Virus record (IMG/VR): IMGVR_UViG_3300010371_000122
Location: 1-21,042 of that record
Length of the DNA stretch: 21,042 nt
Origin: a virus
Reading direction: 5' to 3' (one strand)
In this document: piece after piece, positions 1-7,651 of the stretch
Layout of the letters: every line of letters starts with the position of its first letter
Position numbering within the stretch: position 1 is the stretch's first letter
Notes under the pieces: generated by a model
Seen by the model: the letters and a program-made list of their open reading frames with translations, nothing else
Told to the model about the DNA's origin: nothing
Database searches by the model: none
Made by a program: the position numbers and the translations under genes

Positions 1-697
1 GTATCCCAAAGGACTGGGCCTTTTTAACCAGTTCCATTGTTTGGGGATCTGGTTTGATCGCTCTGGGGATACTTTTTACTGCATTGGACACCTTCGATGC
101 CCCTGTTTTCAACAGTTCTCCCTCAGGGCTGTCAGCGACCTTGGACGCAACCGATCTTGCCGCCTGACCGATCTTCCCGTAATTTGCCACGCGAGCCGCA
201 GACCCTAATTCTCCGACGACTCCCAATTCCGGCTGCACCGCGATAATTCCGCTATCGTCAATAAATTTCCCTACCTCCTCAACCTCATTCTTCCCGGATT
301 CCGATCTGGGTGAATAGGTGAATCTATTCGATATAGCGGAGAATCTATCCGGGATACTGCCGGAAGGTGCGTCAGGGTCCGTACTCTTCTTCCCGCTTAT
401 GTAATCCAGCGCCTTTTCAGTGGGGCTAAGTACCGCTCCTACAGCCATCCCAATGGGAGCGGTTGCCATGGTAGTTGCCGTTTCGAATGGACCGGCAATT
501 CGGTCTCCTATAGAAGGTTTCTTTTTATCAATACTCGGCTCTACGTATCCATAGTCGGCAGGAATATCCCCTATCGGACCTTTAGGTCCGCGAGATTCCT
601 GTTTGGCCGTACCGGAAGGAGATGCAAGTTCCCCGAAGTCGTACTTGGAACTACGCTTAACAGGAGAGGCGATTGCGCCGAAATCGTAGTTTGCCAT
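1..697 (-). CDS. Partial phage structural protein, possible ejection/internal virion protein (C-terminus off window)
   Basis: An open frame runs from ATG at 697 to the left window edge: 232 codons with no stop. The start overlaps the stop of the preceding gene as TAATG, so it is probably translationally coupled. Near the N-terminus a short motif is repeated: YDFGAIASP at residues 4-12 and YDFGELASP at about 19-27. A Gly/Ala-rich, fairly hydrophobic stretch (about 75-90) follows, then Ser/Lys-rich sequence. No enzymatic domain is visible in the part present. It is third in a run of long genes after the hub protein, the place where P22-like phages keep ejection proteins (gp7, gp20, gp16). That role is inferred from position only. 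The missing part could carry a lytic transglycosylase or another domain. Confidence 0.75.
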   Translation of the reverse strand, partial: MANYDFGAIASPVKRSSKYDFGELASPSGTAKQESRGPKGPIGDIPADYGYVEPSIDKKKPSIGDRIAGPFETATTMATAPIGMAVGAVLSPTEKALDYISGKKSTDPDAPSGSIPDRFSAISNRFTYSPRSESGKNEVEEVGKFIDDSGIIAVQPELGVVGELGSAARVANYGKIGQAARSVASKVADSPEGELLKTGASKVSNAVKSIPRAIKPDPQTMELVKKAQSFGI

Positions 698-2316
698 TAG
701 TTCACCACGTGCTGGATTCCATCGGGGTCATTGAAGGTATCTCCCTTCTTGATCTTTCCGTCCTTGATCGCCTGTTGAAGTTCGGAGGCGCTGGAGAAAA
801 CCAGCCCCTTCTTTTTTGAGAATTCATCATTAATTCCGGACATGATCTCTTCTCGCGTTTGGTCATTAGAACCCTTGGCATTCTGGATAATGCGACGCAT
901 ACCTTCAATTGCAGCCTTCATCTGCTGAGGAGTCTGCGCGTCTTTGTATGCCTCTTTTGAAGCCTGCACATCCTGAACATTGAGTGCCCCAGGATTTCCG
1001 GTGATGATTCCTTCGAACTCATTGAAAACAGCCTTGGCGGCCTGATCCAATTTCGTTACATTAGGATCGCCAATTTCGCGCAATGCCCAAATCTTCCCGC
1101 GTGAGGCGGCAGGAATGCTAGGGAGGTCAAGTTTCGACATGGCGTCTTCCATAACTGGAATTTCCCTGTCGAGTTGATTCTCCGCCCTGCTAAGATTTTG
1201 TGTTCTCACTTCGAAATTGCGTTTGGCAGAGAGTTTCGTCTTCACGTCGGCGGAAGCGGATGTAAGTTCCTGAACGGACATGCCGTTTTCTTTCGCGACT
1301 TGAGCAACATTCTTCATTGTTGCTTGATAGAGACCACCTCTTGCCGGCGGGTTGGTTCCCTTCAAAAGATAATTCCATGTTGCGGCCTCAACCGCGCCCT
1401 TGTCTGTAGGTCCATTCGCATTTCCAGCCATTGCGTCTGCCTTCCTGGAATTCGATGCGGCATTCATGAATAGGGCTTCGGTGCGACGAGGACGATCTTC
1501 GACCTTGCTCTTAATGTCTTCTACCTGAGCGCCAACCAAAGGAGCCTTTTGGTCTATCTTTTGCTGATTTTGCTGGAGGATCTGATTCTGATACTGCTGC
1601 TTCCAGTAAGACGCCTCTACCTTGGCATCGTTACTCATGAATGCCTGAGCCTTGTCCAAGAACGCAGAAAACTGATTCGGATTCGTTACCCCGTTCTTCA
1701 CGGCCCACTGAGCCACCTGTTCCAGGCTCATCTTTGGAGGCTGAGGGATCTGGGAAGCTTGAGGTTGTTGAGGCGCGGACTCTCCATTCATCGATTTGTA
1801 AGGAGCTACCTTTTGCGATGACTGTTGAACCACGTTAGACCAAGCCTTGGACAGTTCATCCCTAGCCTTCGGGTTCGGCATAGAAGCGATGTTTCCGAAG
1901 ACGGAGTTAACGAACGACTGTCGCTCCTGAGGATCGGTAATGGTCTGAAGATAATCGGCACGTTCCTTCAAACCCTTTGCCAATGCCTGCCTTGGGTCGG
2001 ATTTCTGCACTGTCTGAGCAGGATTGACCATAGGGATGGATGCTTGACCCGGAGCGGGAGGTTGAGCAGGAGGAGGAGGTATGGTCTGAGGATTCTGCCC
2101 TCCCGATTGGAAATACTTGAACCACAGGTCGTTCCCTGACTTCTGATCCTGCATGGCCTGCTGCTGTGCCGCAAGCTGCCTTTTGTAGTCCTGAAGTTTC
2201 AGCGCTTCGAGTTCATTGGCCTGCTGTTTTTGGACGAGCGCCTGCTGCCTGTTTTGGTAATCTTCCTGACCTCTTTCGGCAGCGCCGACATATTGCCCGA
2301 CAAGACCTAGATTCAT
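697..2316 (-). CDS. Gln-rich coiled-coil phage structural protein, putative ejection protein (539 aa)
   Basis: The protein is rich in Gln, Lys and Ala. Residues about 15-60 are a strongly Gln-rich helix (repeated QQ pairs), followed by a Pro-rich linker around 78-92 containing IPPPPAQPPAPG. The rest is mostly helical and charged, without membrane segments or catalytic motifs. It has the start MNLGLVGQYVGAAERGQEDYQ and ends in TAA overlapping the next ATG. Long helical Gln-rich proteins downstream of the tail hub are typical of podovirus internal or ejection proteins. By order it could correspond to P22 gp20 or a T7 internal core protein, but I recognise no specific family. Function is inferred from composition and place. 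Confidence 0.8.
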   Translation of the reverse strand: MNLGLVGQYVGAAERGQEDYQNRQQALVQKQQANELEALKLQDYKRQLAAQQQAMQDQKSGNDLWFKYFQSGGQNPQTIPPPPAQPPAPGQASIPMVNPAQTVQKSDPRQALAKGLKERADYLQTITDPQERQSFVNSVFGNIASMPNPKARDELSKAWSNVVQQSSQKVAPYKSMNGESAPQQPQASQIPQPPKMSLEQVAQWAVKNGVTNPNQFSAFLDKAQAFMSNDAKVEASYWKQQYQNQILQQNQQKIDQKAPLVGAQVEDIKSKVEDRPRRTEALFMNAASNSRKADAMAGNANGPTDKGAVEAATWNYLLKGTNPPARGGLYQATMKNVAQVAKENGMSVQELTSASADVKTKLSAKRNFEVRTQNLSRAENQLDREIPVMEDAMSKLDLPSIPAASRGKIWALREIGDPNVTKLDQAAKAVFNEFEGIITGNPGALNVQDVQASKEAYKDAQTPQQMKAAIEGMRRIIQNAKGSNDQTREEIMSGINDEFSKKKGLVFSSASELQQAIKDGKIKKGDTFNDPDGIQHVVN

Positions 2317-2358
2317 GACTTTACCTATCGCTTCAAATGTTCTAACACACGTATTCCA

Positions 2359-3306
2359 TTAATCCCAACTTGAATCAGATGTATATTGATCGAATGTTGA
2401 TGGAGAACTATTCCCCTCCGGAGTGGGAGTAGGGGTATTCCAGTTCTTGTATGCCTTTCCGAAATCGGATGCGGCATTTGACCATCCTTGAATTCCATTT
2501 AGCTGGTTTTGAAGATTCACCTGTCCCTGATTAAATGCCTGACTCTGGGCTCCTTGGCCATAGTTGTTATATGAAAGTGCATTAGACTGTAATTGTTGGA
2601 GACCGCTTAGATACGGAGAAATTGCCCCGTAATAACCACCAATGGCAGAATTCTGATCATTGTAGATGGCATTGTTAGCAGAGTAAGGGGCCTGACCTCC
2701 CAGGACATACATCTGCCCCGATGCTGATCCTAAGTTTTGTCCGGCATTATTCGCACTATTCATCGCTCCAATACCGGAAACTTCCCTTTGCAACTGCTGG
2801 TTATTCCAATCATTCTGGAAATTTCCAAGAACATTCCCTTCAATAGCCGCTCCATAAGGCGAAGTTTGAATCCCCCTTGAGTATTCTGCTGCTCTGGTCG
2901 AATCAGTCAATTGCTGAAGATTTTGTTTATAAAGAGTTGACTGTGGATCAAATGCGTTTTGGTATATCTGGTTTCCAGCGGTGAATGAAGTTTTCGAAGC
3001 ATTTTTTGAATTCTTTGCTCCGTTAAGGTAGGAGAGCTCACCTTCATTGGCTGCCGTCTGAAATTGTGATGAGTAAGGGTTGTTGTAAAGATTCTGAAAA
3101 GTCCCGGCTGCGTAAGGGGTGATCTGAGCCCCGAATCCATCTACCTGACCCTGATAAGCTCCGTAGTCAGTTTGGAAGTTTTGTGCCATGCCTGCCTGGT
3201 TTGGAGGAACATAAGCGGATCCTCCACTTCCTCCACTCCCTCCACCTCCTCCAGATTGAGTGGCACCATATACAGCTGCCGCTGCACTTACCCATGCTGC
3301 TGGCAT
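2359..3306 (-). CDS. Asn/Gln/Gly-rich phage structural protein, putative ejection protein (315 aa)
   Basis: The short N-terminus is Ala-rich (MPAAWVSAAAAVYGATQ), followed by a Gly/Ser linker at about 19-30 (GGGGGSGGSGGS). The rest is dominated by Asn, Gln, Ala, Ser and Tyr with almost no charged residues. The C-terminus has a TPTPTPEG turn-rich segment. This low-complexity, uncharged composition is common in small podovirus proteins lying between the tail hub and the large internal proteins. ATG at 3306 lies 1 base after the stop of the oxygenase gene (TGA at 3310-3308). No enzymatic motif is seen. A tail or ejection role, like P22 gp7, is plausible but unproven. Confidence 0.78.
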   Translation of the reverse strand: MPAAWVSAAAAVYGATQSGGGGGSGGSGGSAYVPPNQAGMAQNFQTDYGAYQGQVDGFGAQITPYAAGTFQNLYNNPYSSQFQTAANEGELSYLNGAKNSKNASKTSFTAGNQIYQNAFDPQSTLYKQNLQQLTDSTRAAEYSRGIQTSPYGAAIEGNVLGNFQNDWNNQQLQREVSGIGAMNSANNAGQNLGSASGQMYVLGGQAPYSANNAIYNDQNSAIGGYYGAISPYLSGLQQLQSNALSYNNYGQGAQSQAFNQGQVNLQNQLNGIQGWSNAASDFGKAYKNWNTPTPTPEGNSSPSTFDQYTSDSSWD

Positions 3307-3307
3307 A

Positions 3308-3925
3308 TCACATACTCCTTACTGATTCTTCAAGGGAGAATACATCCGGGCTCCATGGAACCCGATACCCTCTGTCAAGTCGAATACAGACCGTCATCAC
3401 GATATGGTCATCTTTACCTTCATTAATCACTCGATGAGTGGTGTCGTTTCTAAAAAGGTGAATATCGCCCTGAGACTGAACCATTGACTCATCGTCATAT
3501 ATGAAGGCCGCGTTTTGATTGCTTTGGAGGCAGACATTGAACTTATCGTAGAAGGAGGCGTGCCAACCTTTATCGACATGTGGATAAATCTGCTTACCCG
3601 GTTCCACTTTGTAGACAAATACCCCGCCAAGCATCTCTCCACCGACGCGGTGCATTAAGTCGAAAATAATCTTCTTTGAAGATGGGAGAAAGTCGATAGT
3701 CTTATTCCAGTCCGGTATATGCTCATCGCTGAAATTCGACCAGTCACCCGTCTTCACGTTTTCCGTTTCGTCCTTGTATCGGAGGAACATATCCTGTGTT
3801 TCATGATGAGGACCGACTTTTGATAATCGGCACGGGTTCTTATTCCATAATTCTGGTTGCCGATGAATCTCTAAAAGCAATGGGATGACATCCACTCCTT
3901 GAGCGACTTTCATGAAATTTTTCAC
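3308..3925 (-). CDS. 2-oxoglutarate/Fe(II)-dependent oxygenase, aspartyl/asparaginyl hydroxylase-like (205 aa)
   Basis: The protein has the double-stranded beta-helix signature of 2OG/Fe(II) oxygenases. An HxD iron-binding pair is at H116 and D118 (IYPHVDKGWH), and a distal His at H164 (DTTHRVINEG). Arg165 or Arg182 (VCIRLDRG) are candidates for the 2-oxoglutarate carboxylate ligand. GDIHLFRNDTTHRVIN resembles the distal part of the aspartyl/asparaginyl beta-hydroxylase fold. The start ATG overlaps the stop of the upstream cupin gene as ATGA, so the two are almost certainly co-translated. The substrate is unknown: a virion protein, a host protein, a nucleic acid base or a small molecule are all possible. 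It is unusual because it sits between the tail-hub and ejection-type genes. Confidence 0.82.
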   Translation of the reverse strand: MKNFMKVAQGVDVIPLLLEIHRQPELWNKNPCRLSKVGPHHETQDMFLRYKDETENVKTGDWSNFSDEHIPDWNKTIDFLPSSKKIIFDLMHRVGGEMLGGVFVYKVEPGKQIYPHVDKGWHASFYDKFNVCLQSNQNAAFIYDDESMVQSQGDIHLFRNDTTHRVINEGKDDHIVMTVCIRLDRGYRVPWSPDVFSLEESVRSM

Positions 3926-4293
3926 TTCACCTCTCCCACGTAGGGACGGCTGATGTCGTCAATATCCATTCCTCGCGTATCGTGGATGCAATAAGCCATC
4001 GTCTTATCAACTAACGCTATCAACCTGTGATGGCAATTTGCTTTTATGTCGATAAAAGCCGGAGCCTCATATTCCTTGGTCTCTCCATCGCACTCAACCC
4101 GAAGAGATCCGTAAGCAAGCAATGTCGTATGTTCGTAGTCATGAGAGTGACCGATAGCTTCGCGGTGGTCCGGATTTTCTTCAAAGTCGAAATACATACG
4201 CTTGATGAATATGTTCCCCACATGCCTGAAAAAATCATCGCTTTGCTTGATCAAGTTTCGACTTTCGGATGTTTCTTTAAATTGATCGTCCAT
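3922..4293 (-). CDS. Small cupin-fold protein (123 aa)
   Basis: A single-domain cupin is indicated by metal-ligand motif 1, HSHDYE, with H49, H51 and E54 followed by a Gly at 62, and by a motif-2 His (H88 or H89 in ANCHHRL). The spacing fits the family. Length of about 120 aa is usual for a monocupin. It starts 6 bases after the hub gene; the SD-like AGGAAAAA includes part of the hub stop codon (CCT TAG GAA). It ends in an ATGA overlap with the 2OG oxygenase. It may bind metal and act as a small dioxygenase, isomerase or binding partner of the oxygenase. The reaction cannot be told from sequence. Confidence 0.8.
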   Translation of the reverse strand: MDDQFKETSESRNLIKQSDDFFRHVGNIFIKRMYFDFEENPDHREAIGHSHDYEHTTLLAYGSLRVECDGETKEYEAPAFIDIKANCHHRLIALVDKTMAYCIHDTRGMDIDDISRPYVGEVK

Positions 4294-4299
4294 TTTTTC

Positions 4300-6147
4300 C
4301 TAAGGTGTATTGGTATATCCAAGTTCCTGATACCGCATGTCTATCTCTCTGATCGAAACGTTTTGCGCGGAATAAGTAGAAACCGACAAAATCATCTTCT
4401 TGAAAACAATCGGATTAGGCCACGGCATGGTGTAAGGATGGGTAGTCAATGCATTCGATGACCAAATAAAAGAACCCCACTTCGATACTCCCCATGCCGC
4501 TCCAGACCCCGGGACCGAAAGATTTAATGTAGATAGAAGAGAGTACTGATCGTTATATGCAACGATCGTGTAGACGATGCTTGATGACGAACTTGATAAC
4601 TCGATGGTTGACTCGACAATCGCCTTTACCTTCATCGGATCGGATTGAGGCATTGACGACGACAACATGGAACACAGATAAACTGCACTATTGTCCAAAT
4701 AGGCTGTTGAAGGCGACGGAATTACATCGGACTTGAACAACTTACCTGGGTAGGTATTCGATGCAAGATAAAAAGACGTTCCCACCGGGACTGCCGAATG
4801 GTAAGGAAAGGTATGAATCCCATTCCATCTGGAGAACAGAAAGTCAAACCAATAGTCCGCCGCCGAGACAGGAACTCCAAAGGTATTAGCGCCCTTGGAG
4901 ATTGTGTCTAAGGCGATTCTATAAATTCCGTTGTTGTATGCGGCGCATGCCCGAGTTGGGTCGGTAGCATTAGAAAATGGAGCCGCAATATCGGGAGAAA
5001 CATCTGAATTCCTCTTCAGGTATTGAAGTTGCCCTCCTAAATCTACTATCCTTGGTCCATCCGATCCGATGAACACCACCCCATACAGAGTCGATTGGGC
5101 AGTCCTCGGCATACTGCATCCAACGTTATCCGCAATCTCGTTCAAAGATAATGCTGCGGAACCGGATAGAGTAATATCTCCGACAATCTGATATACCGAA
5201 CCTGCCTTGAAAACGATGAGTGACTGAAGAATTCCTTGCGATGACGCATTGGATGGAAGTCCAACCGCTCCGGTCGAATTTGTCGTATCTCCCAGAGTCA
5301 ACGATGCAGCGAAGTTCGTATTGCTTATCGTTAGAGGAGAAAGCGAGTCGGAGAAAAGTACCTGATTCGCACATCCGTAATAGGCTCTACCGAAGAACTG
5401 AGCCACCCAAATAGGAACGGATGGAAGTTCATTGGTCGTTGTATTCCCCGCTCCCCACTGAGGTGCCGCGAAAGATCCTCCTGTAACTGTTACCGTTACT
5501 GTCCCCGATGCGCTGGCCGGATTACTCATCACAATCGTAGATGCAGTTGTCGATACTACCGTTGTATTCGCCGGAACCCCTGTTCCGGTTACGATCATCC
5601 CCGGCAATACGCCTGTCGTTGAGCTGACCGAAGTTAAGGTTGCACTCGTTGAAGTGGTCGTTGCCGTGGGCGTTATAACGAACCCGGAAATATCGAACCA
5701 GCCGATGTAATTACTTCCCGAGAATCCGGGATGCGTTACCACTACCCTTCCGCCGATGACATCCATCGTCGGAGGATTCCATGTCCCAGACGTTGGCTGA
5801 GTAGCGGGCACATTAGTCGATAGCACGTTGGCTACTGTGACAAACATCCCTGAAGCAGTGTCGTAACAAAATGGCTCATCCATGCCGGAATTTCTGGATG
5901 TGCCTATCAATCCATAAATTCTTGTCCCGACCGACAACTGAGCAGAAACCACTCCCGGACTTGAGAATCCGGGAAATGAAGTGGACAAGGAAACTCCCGG
6001 CCTCGCAATGACTGCTCCTCTGTTCTGCCTGTCGAATATCAGGTTCGACAAAGACTGACATGCCCCAGGAAATGAAGACGCCTGATCCACCGCATCCGTT
6101 AGCCCCGATGGAATAAACGTGACCGGAAGGGAATTCCGAATCGCCAT
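4300..6147 (-). CDS. Tail hub/nozzle protein, P22 gp10 / T7 gp12-like (615 aa)
   Basis: This large beta-rich protein directly follows the head-tail adaptor (TAATG overlap at 6147), the position of the packaged-DNA stabilisation protein gp10 in P22 and the nozzle gp12 in T7. Its N-terminus (LTDAVDQASSFPGACQSLSNLIFDRQNRGAVIARPGV) was cut here for length: it reads LTDAV then SNLIFDRQ and VIARPGV, a pattern usual for such hubs. Residues about 157-224 look like an inserted Thr/Ser/Val module with LPGMIVTGTGVP and SASGTVTVTV, a small beta module found in many phage proteins. The remainder has beta-propeller-like repeats (RIYGLIGTS, GIYRIALDT, SFYLASNTYPGKLFK). It should form the part of the tail that closes the head after packaging. 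Confidence 0.78.
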   Translation of the reverse strand: MAIRNSLPVTFIPSGLTDAVDQASSFPGACQSLSNLIFDRQNRGAVIARPGVSLSTSFPGFSSPGVVSAQLSVGTRIYGLIGTSRNSGMDEPFCYDTASGMFVTVANVLSTNVPATQPTSGTWNPPTMDVIGGRVVVTHPGFSGSNYIGWFDISGFVITPTATTTSTSATLTSVSSTTGVLPGMIVTGTGVPANTTVVSTTASTIVMSNPASASGTVTVTVTGGSFAAPQWGAGNTTTNELPSVPIWVAQFFGRAYYGCANQVLFSDSLSPLTISNTNFAASLTLGDTTNSTGAVGLPSNASSQGILQSLIVFKAGSVYQIVGDITLSGSAALSLNEIADNVGCSMPRTAQSTLYGVVFIGSDGPRIVDLGGQLQYLKRNSDVSPDIAAPFSNATDPTRACAAYNNGIYRIALDTISKGANTFGVPVSAADYWFDFLFSRWNGIHTFPYHSAVPVGTSFYLASNTYPGKLFKSDVIPSPSTAYLDNSAVYLCSMLSSSMPQSDPMKVKAIVESTIELSSSSSSIVYTIVAYNDQYSLLSTLNLSVPGSGAAWGVSKWGSFIWSSNALTTHPYTMPWPNPIVFKKMILSVSTYSAQNVSIREIDMRYQELGYTNTP

Positions 6148-6821
6148 TAATCGCCCTGCAATTTTGTCGGCTTGACGAATCGAACCGAGCGGAACGTCTG
6201 CGGGTCTTTCTTGACCGAAATGGCGCGATTCTCTTTGTCGTTGGCCATCTGAAGAAGGCGTCTGAACTTGTCGTCGTTCTTTACTGAAAATTCGTTCGCA
6301 CGAGTATCATCGGCGATGTCCATCAAGTCTTCAGCTACCATCTTGATCAACAATAGTTGATCCTGAAACCATGGAATAGTCGAGGACGTTTCCGGATTTG
6401 TGATCTCCACCAGGTTGTCCATGTACCGCACAGTCAATGGAGCGGAAACTACCGGTGACGGATAGAGAATGATCGTGGGAGGAGACTGCGCTATATCCGT
6501 TGCGTAGTAGTACGGATAATCCTGCTCTCCCGGACCATTGAACAGTCCATCGTAATCTTCAAGGCTGATCTGATTCGGCTCGAATACCTGACCGTTCACG
6601 TTATAAAAAACCTCCCGCGCACGCAGGTAATTGGCGGGGAGGTTGTAGGTTGAAGTACCCGCAATCATCTGGATGGTTGTCGTCCGTCTGATGATGTCCA
6701 AATCCTGATCCAGAGCGATTTGAATCAGGCGGGCGTTCATGAACTGCCCCGCCTGAGTCGTCATTCCCGGAACCTTGGCGATAGAACATGCCAGGCTGAT
6801 GATTTGGGTACTGGTCAGCAT
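6147..6821 (-). CDS. Head-tail adaptor, P22 gp4 / T7 gp11-like (224 aa)
   Basis: An N-terminal helical region (about 1-45, SLACSIAKVPGM, FMNARLIQIALDQDLDIIRR) is followed by beta strands with TYNLPANYLRAREVFY, then SPPTIILYPSPV and PLTVRYMDNLVEI, and a C-terminal helical bundle (about 150-200). This order (helices, NLPxxYLR strand, P-containing strands, helices) is typical of podovirus adaptor proteins that attach under the portal. Length is close to the usual 160-220 aa. It overlaps both neighbours by TAATG and directly precedes the hub gene, as gp4-gp10 do in P22. The family name is from recognition, not a search. Confidence 0.8.
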   Translation of the reverse strand: MLTSTQIISLACSIAKVPGMTTQAGQFMNARLIQIALDQDLDIIRRTTTIQMIAGTSTYNLPANYLRAREVFYNVNGQVFEPNQISLEDYDGLFNGPGEQDYPYYYATDIAQSPPTIILYPSPVVSAPLTVRYMDNLVEITNPETSSTIPWFQDQLLLIKMVAEDLMDIADDTRANEFSVKNDDKFRRLLQMANDKENRAISVKKDPQTFRSVRFVKPTKLQGD

Positions 6822-7207
6822 TACGCAGCTTCTTTTTCCAGCGCGGCCAGAATTTCTTCACCCTTTTCGACTTGGTAGGTAAGGCGCTCAATCTGCTGAG
6901 TGCAGGTTTCCATCTGAGCCTTTTCGCCAGAATTGAGTTTTCGTCCCTGCTCTTGAAACTTGAGCTTTTCAAGTTGGTCCTTCGTCCTAGAAAGAGCGTC
7001 TTTCTGATCTTGAAGGCTCCCCTTCACTGCCGGGAGTTTCATGCGCTTGACATTCTGCTTTTCGAGAGCGGCAAGCACCTTGTCCATTTCGGATACCATG
7101 TCTCCAGTCGATGCGCCTTCTGGAAGATTTCCGCTGACGGTCAGGGCGATGCCTTCTCCTACCTGCATCGATGCTTGAAACAGATAACCGGGTTTTTTGT
7201 CGTTCAT
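6821..7207 (-). CDS. Small coiled-coil phage protein (128 aa)
   Basis: There is a short beta-rich N-terminal part (about 1-32, GYLFQASMQVGEGIALTVSG). A long charged helix (about 35-125) is rich in Lys, Glu and Gln with heptad-like spacing (LAALEKQNVKRM, DALSRTKDQLEKLKFQEQ, IERLTYQVEKGEEILAALEKE). The gene ends in TAATG overlapping the adaptor start. The lead-in has a good RBS (AAGGAGAATTTCA before ATG). Between capsid and adaptor one finds small head-completion or accessory proteins, but I do not recognise this family. It may oligomerise through the coiled coil. Confidence 0.75.
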   Translation of the reverse strand: MNDKKPGYLFQASMQVGEGIALTVSGNLPEGASTGDMVSEMDKVLAALEKQNVKRMKLPAVKGSLQDQKDALSRTKDQLEKLKFQEQGRKLNSGEKAQMETCTQQIERLTYQVEKGEEILAALEKEAA

Positions 7208-7218
7208 TGAAATTCTCC

Positions 7219-7587
7219 TTATTGTTGGACGTAAGCGCGGCGCTGTTTGCGGCCTTTGTTTTCGGATTCATGCAGGGATGCTTCATGAGCCCAAAGTCGG
7301 TTCGTTACTTCCTCAAGTCCCCACTTCACATCGTTGGGAACCGAATAGGTCATCCCATGGAAGAACTCTCGACCGCCGTAACGAATGCTTTTTCCGCCGG
7401 CGGGGGGGATATTGATGGTTACCTGAGATGCAGCCGCTTCGTTCGCCTTGATACGATCCGCCTCAGCTTCTTCTCTTGCCAGTTTTTCGGCACGAAGTTC
7501 TGCCAGTTCATCCAGTTGCGCTTGAATGTCGGGGCTTACCTCGGGTTCCTTCTCCTTTTTAAGGGAGAGAGTTTTCTTGTCTTCCAT
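7219..7587 (-). CDS. Small phage protein with charged helical N-terminus (122 aa)
   Basis: Residues 1-50 are a highly charged Glu/Lys/Ala helix. The C-terminal half is a compact domain with SQVTINIPPAGGKSIRYGG, FFHGMTYSVPND and a final KGRKQRRAYVQQ basic tail. It lies between the capsid terminator and the 128-aa coiled-coil gene, with 11 bases to the next start. Position suggests a head-associated accessory protein. No known family recognised. It would need its own promoter or read-through of the capsid terminator at 7602-7629. Confidence 0.75.
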   Translation of the reverse strand: MEDKKTLSLKKEKEPEVSPDIQAQLDELAELRAEKLAREEAEADRIKANEAAASQVTINIPPAGGKSIRYGGREFFHGMTYSVPNDVKWGLEEVTNRLWAHEASLHESENKGRKQRRAYVQQ

Positions 7588-7601
7588 GTTTTCCTCGGAA
7601 T

Positions 7602-7629
7602 AAAAAAGGGAACCCGGTTAGGGGTTCCC
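7602..7629 (-). terminator. Rho-independent terminator after the capsid gene
   Basis: Read on the minus strand: GGGAACCC stem (8 bp, perfect), loop CTAACC, GGGTTCCC, then TTTTTT. It lies 22 bases past the capsid stop and 15 bases before the next start, so it probably reduces expression of genes after the capsid. Confidence 0.9.
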
Positions 7630-7651
7630 TTGATTGCCTAGTAGCCTAGGA

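Noticed and set aside
1174-2139. Several long plus-strand frames within the Gln-rich gene
   Set aside because: Antisense shadows with no SD and a composition unlike neighbouring genes.
4027-4461. Plus-strand 144-aa frame over the cupin gene
   Set aside because: Antisense to a clear cupin with metal motifs; no RBS or sensible composition.
7636-7651. CCTAG direct repeat past the capsid stop
   Set aside because: Too short to claim a site; likely chance.
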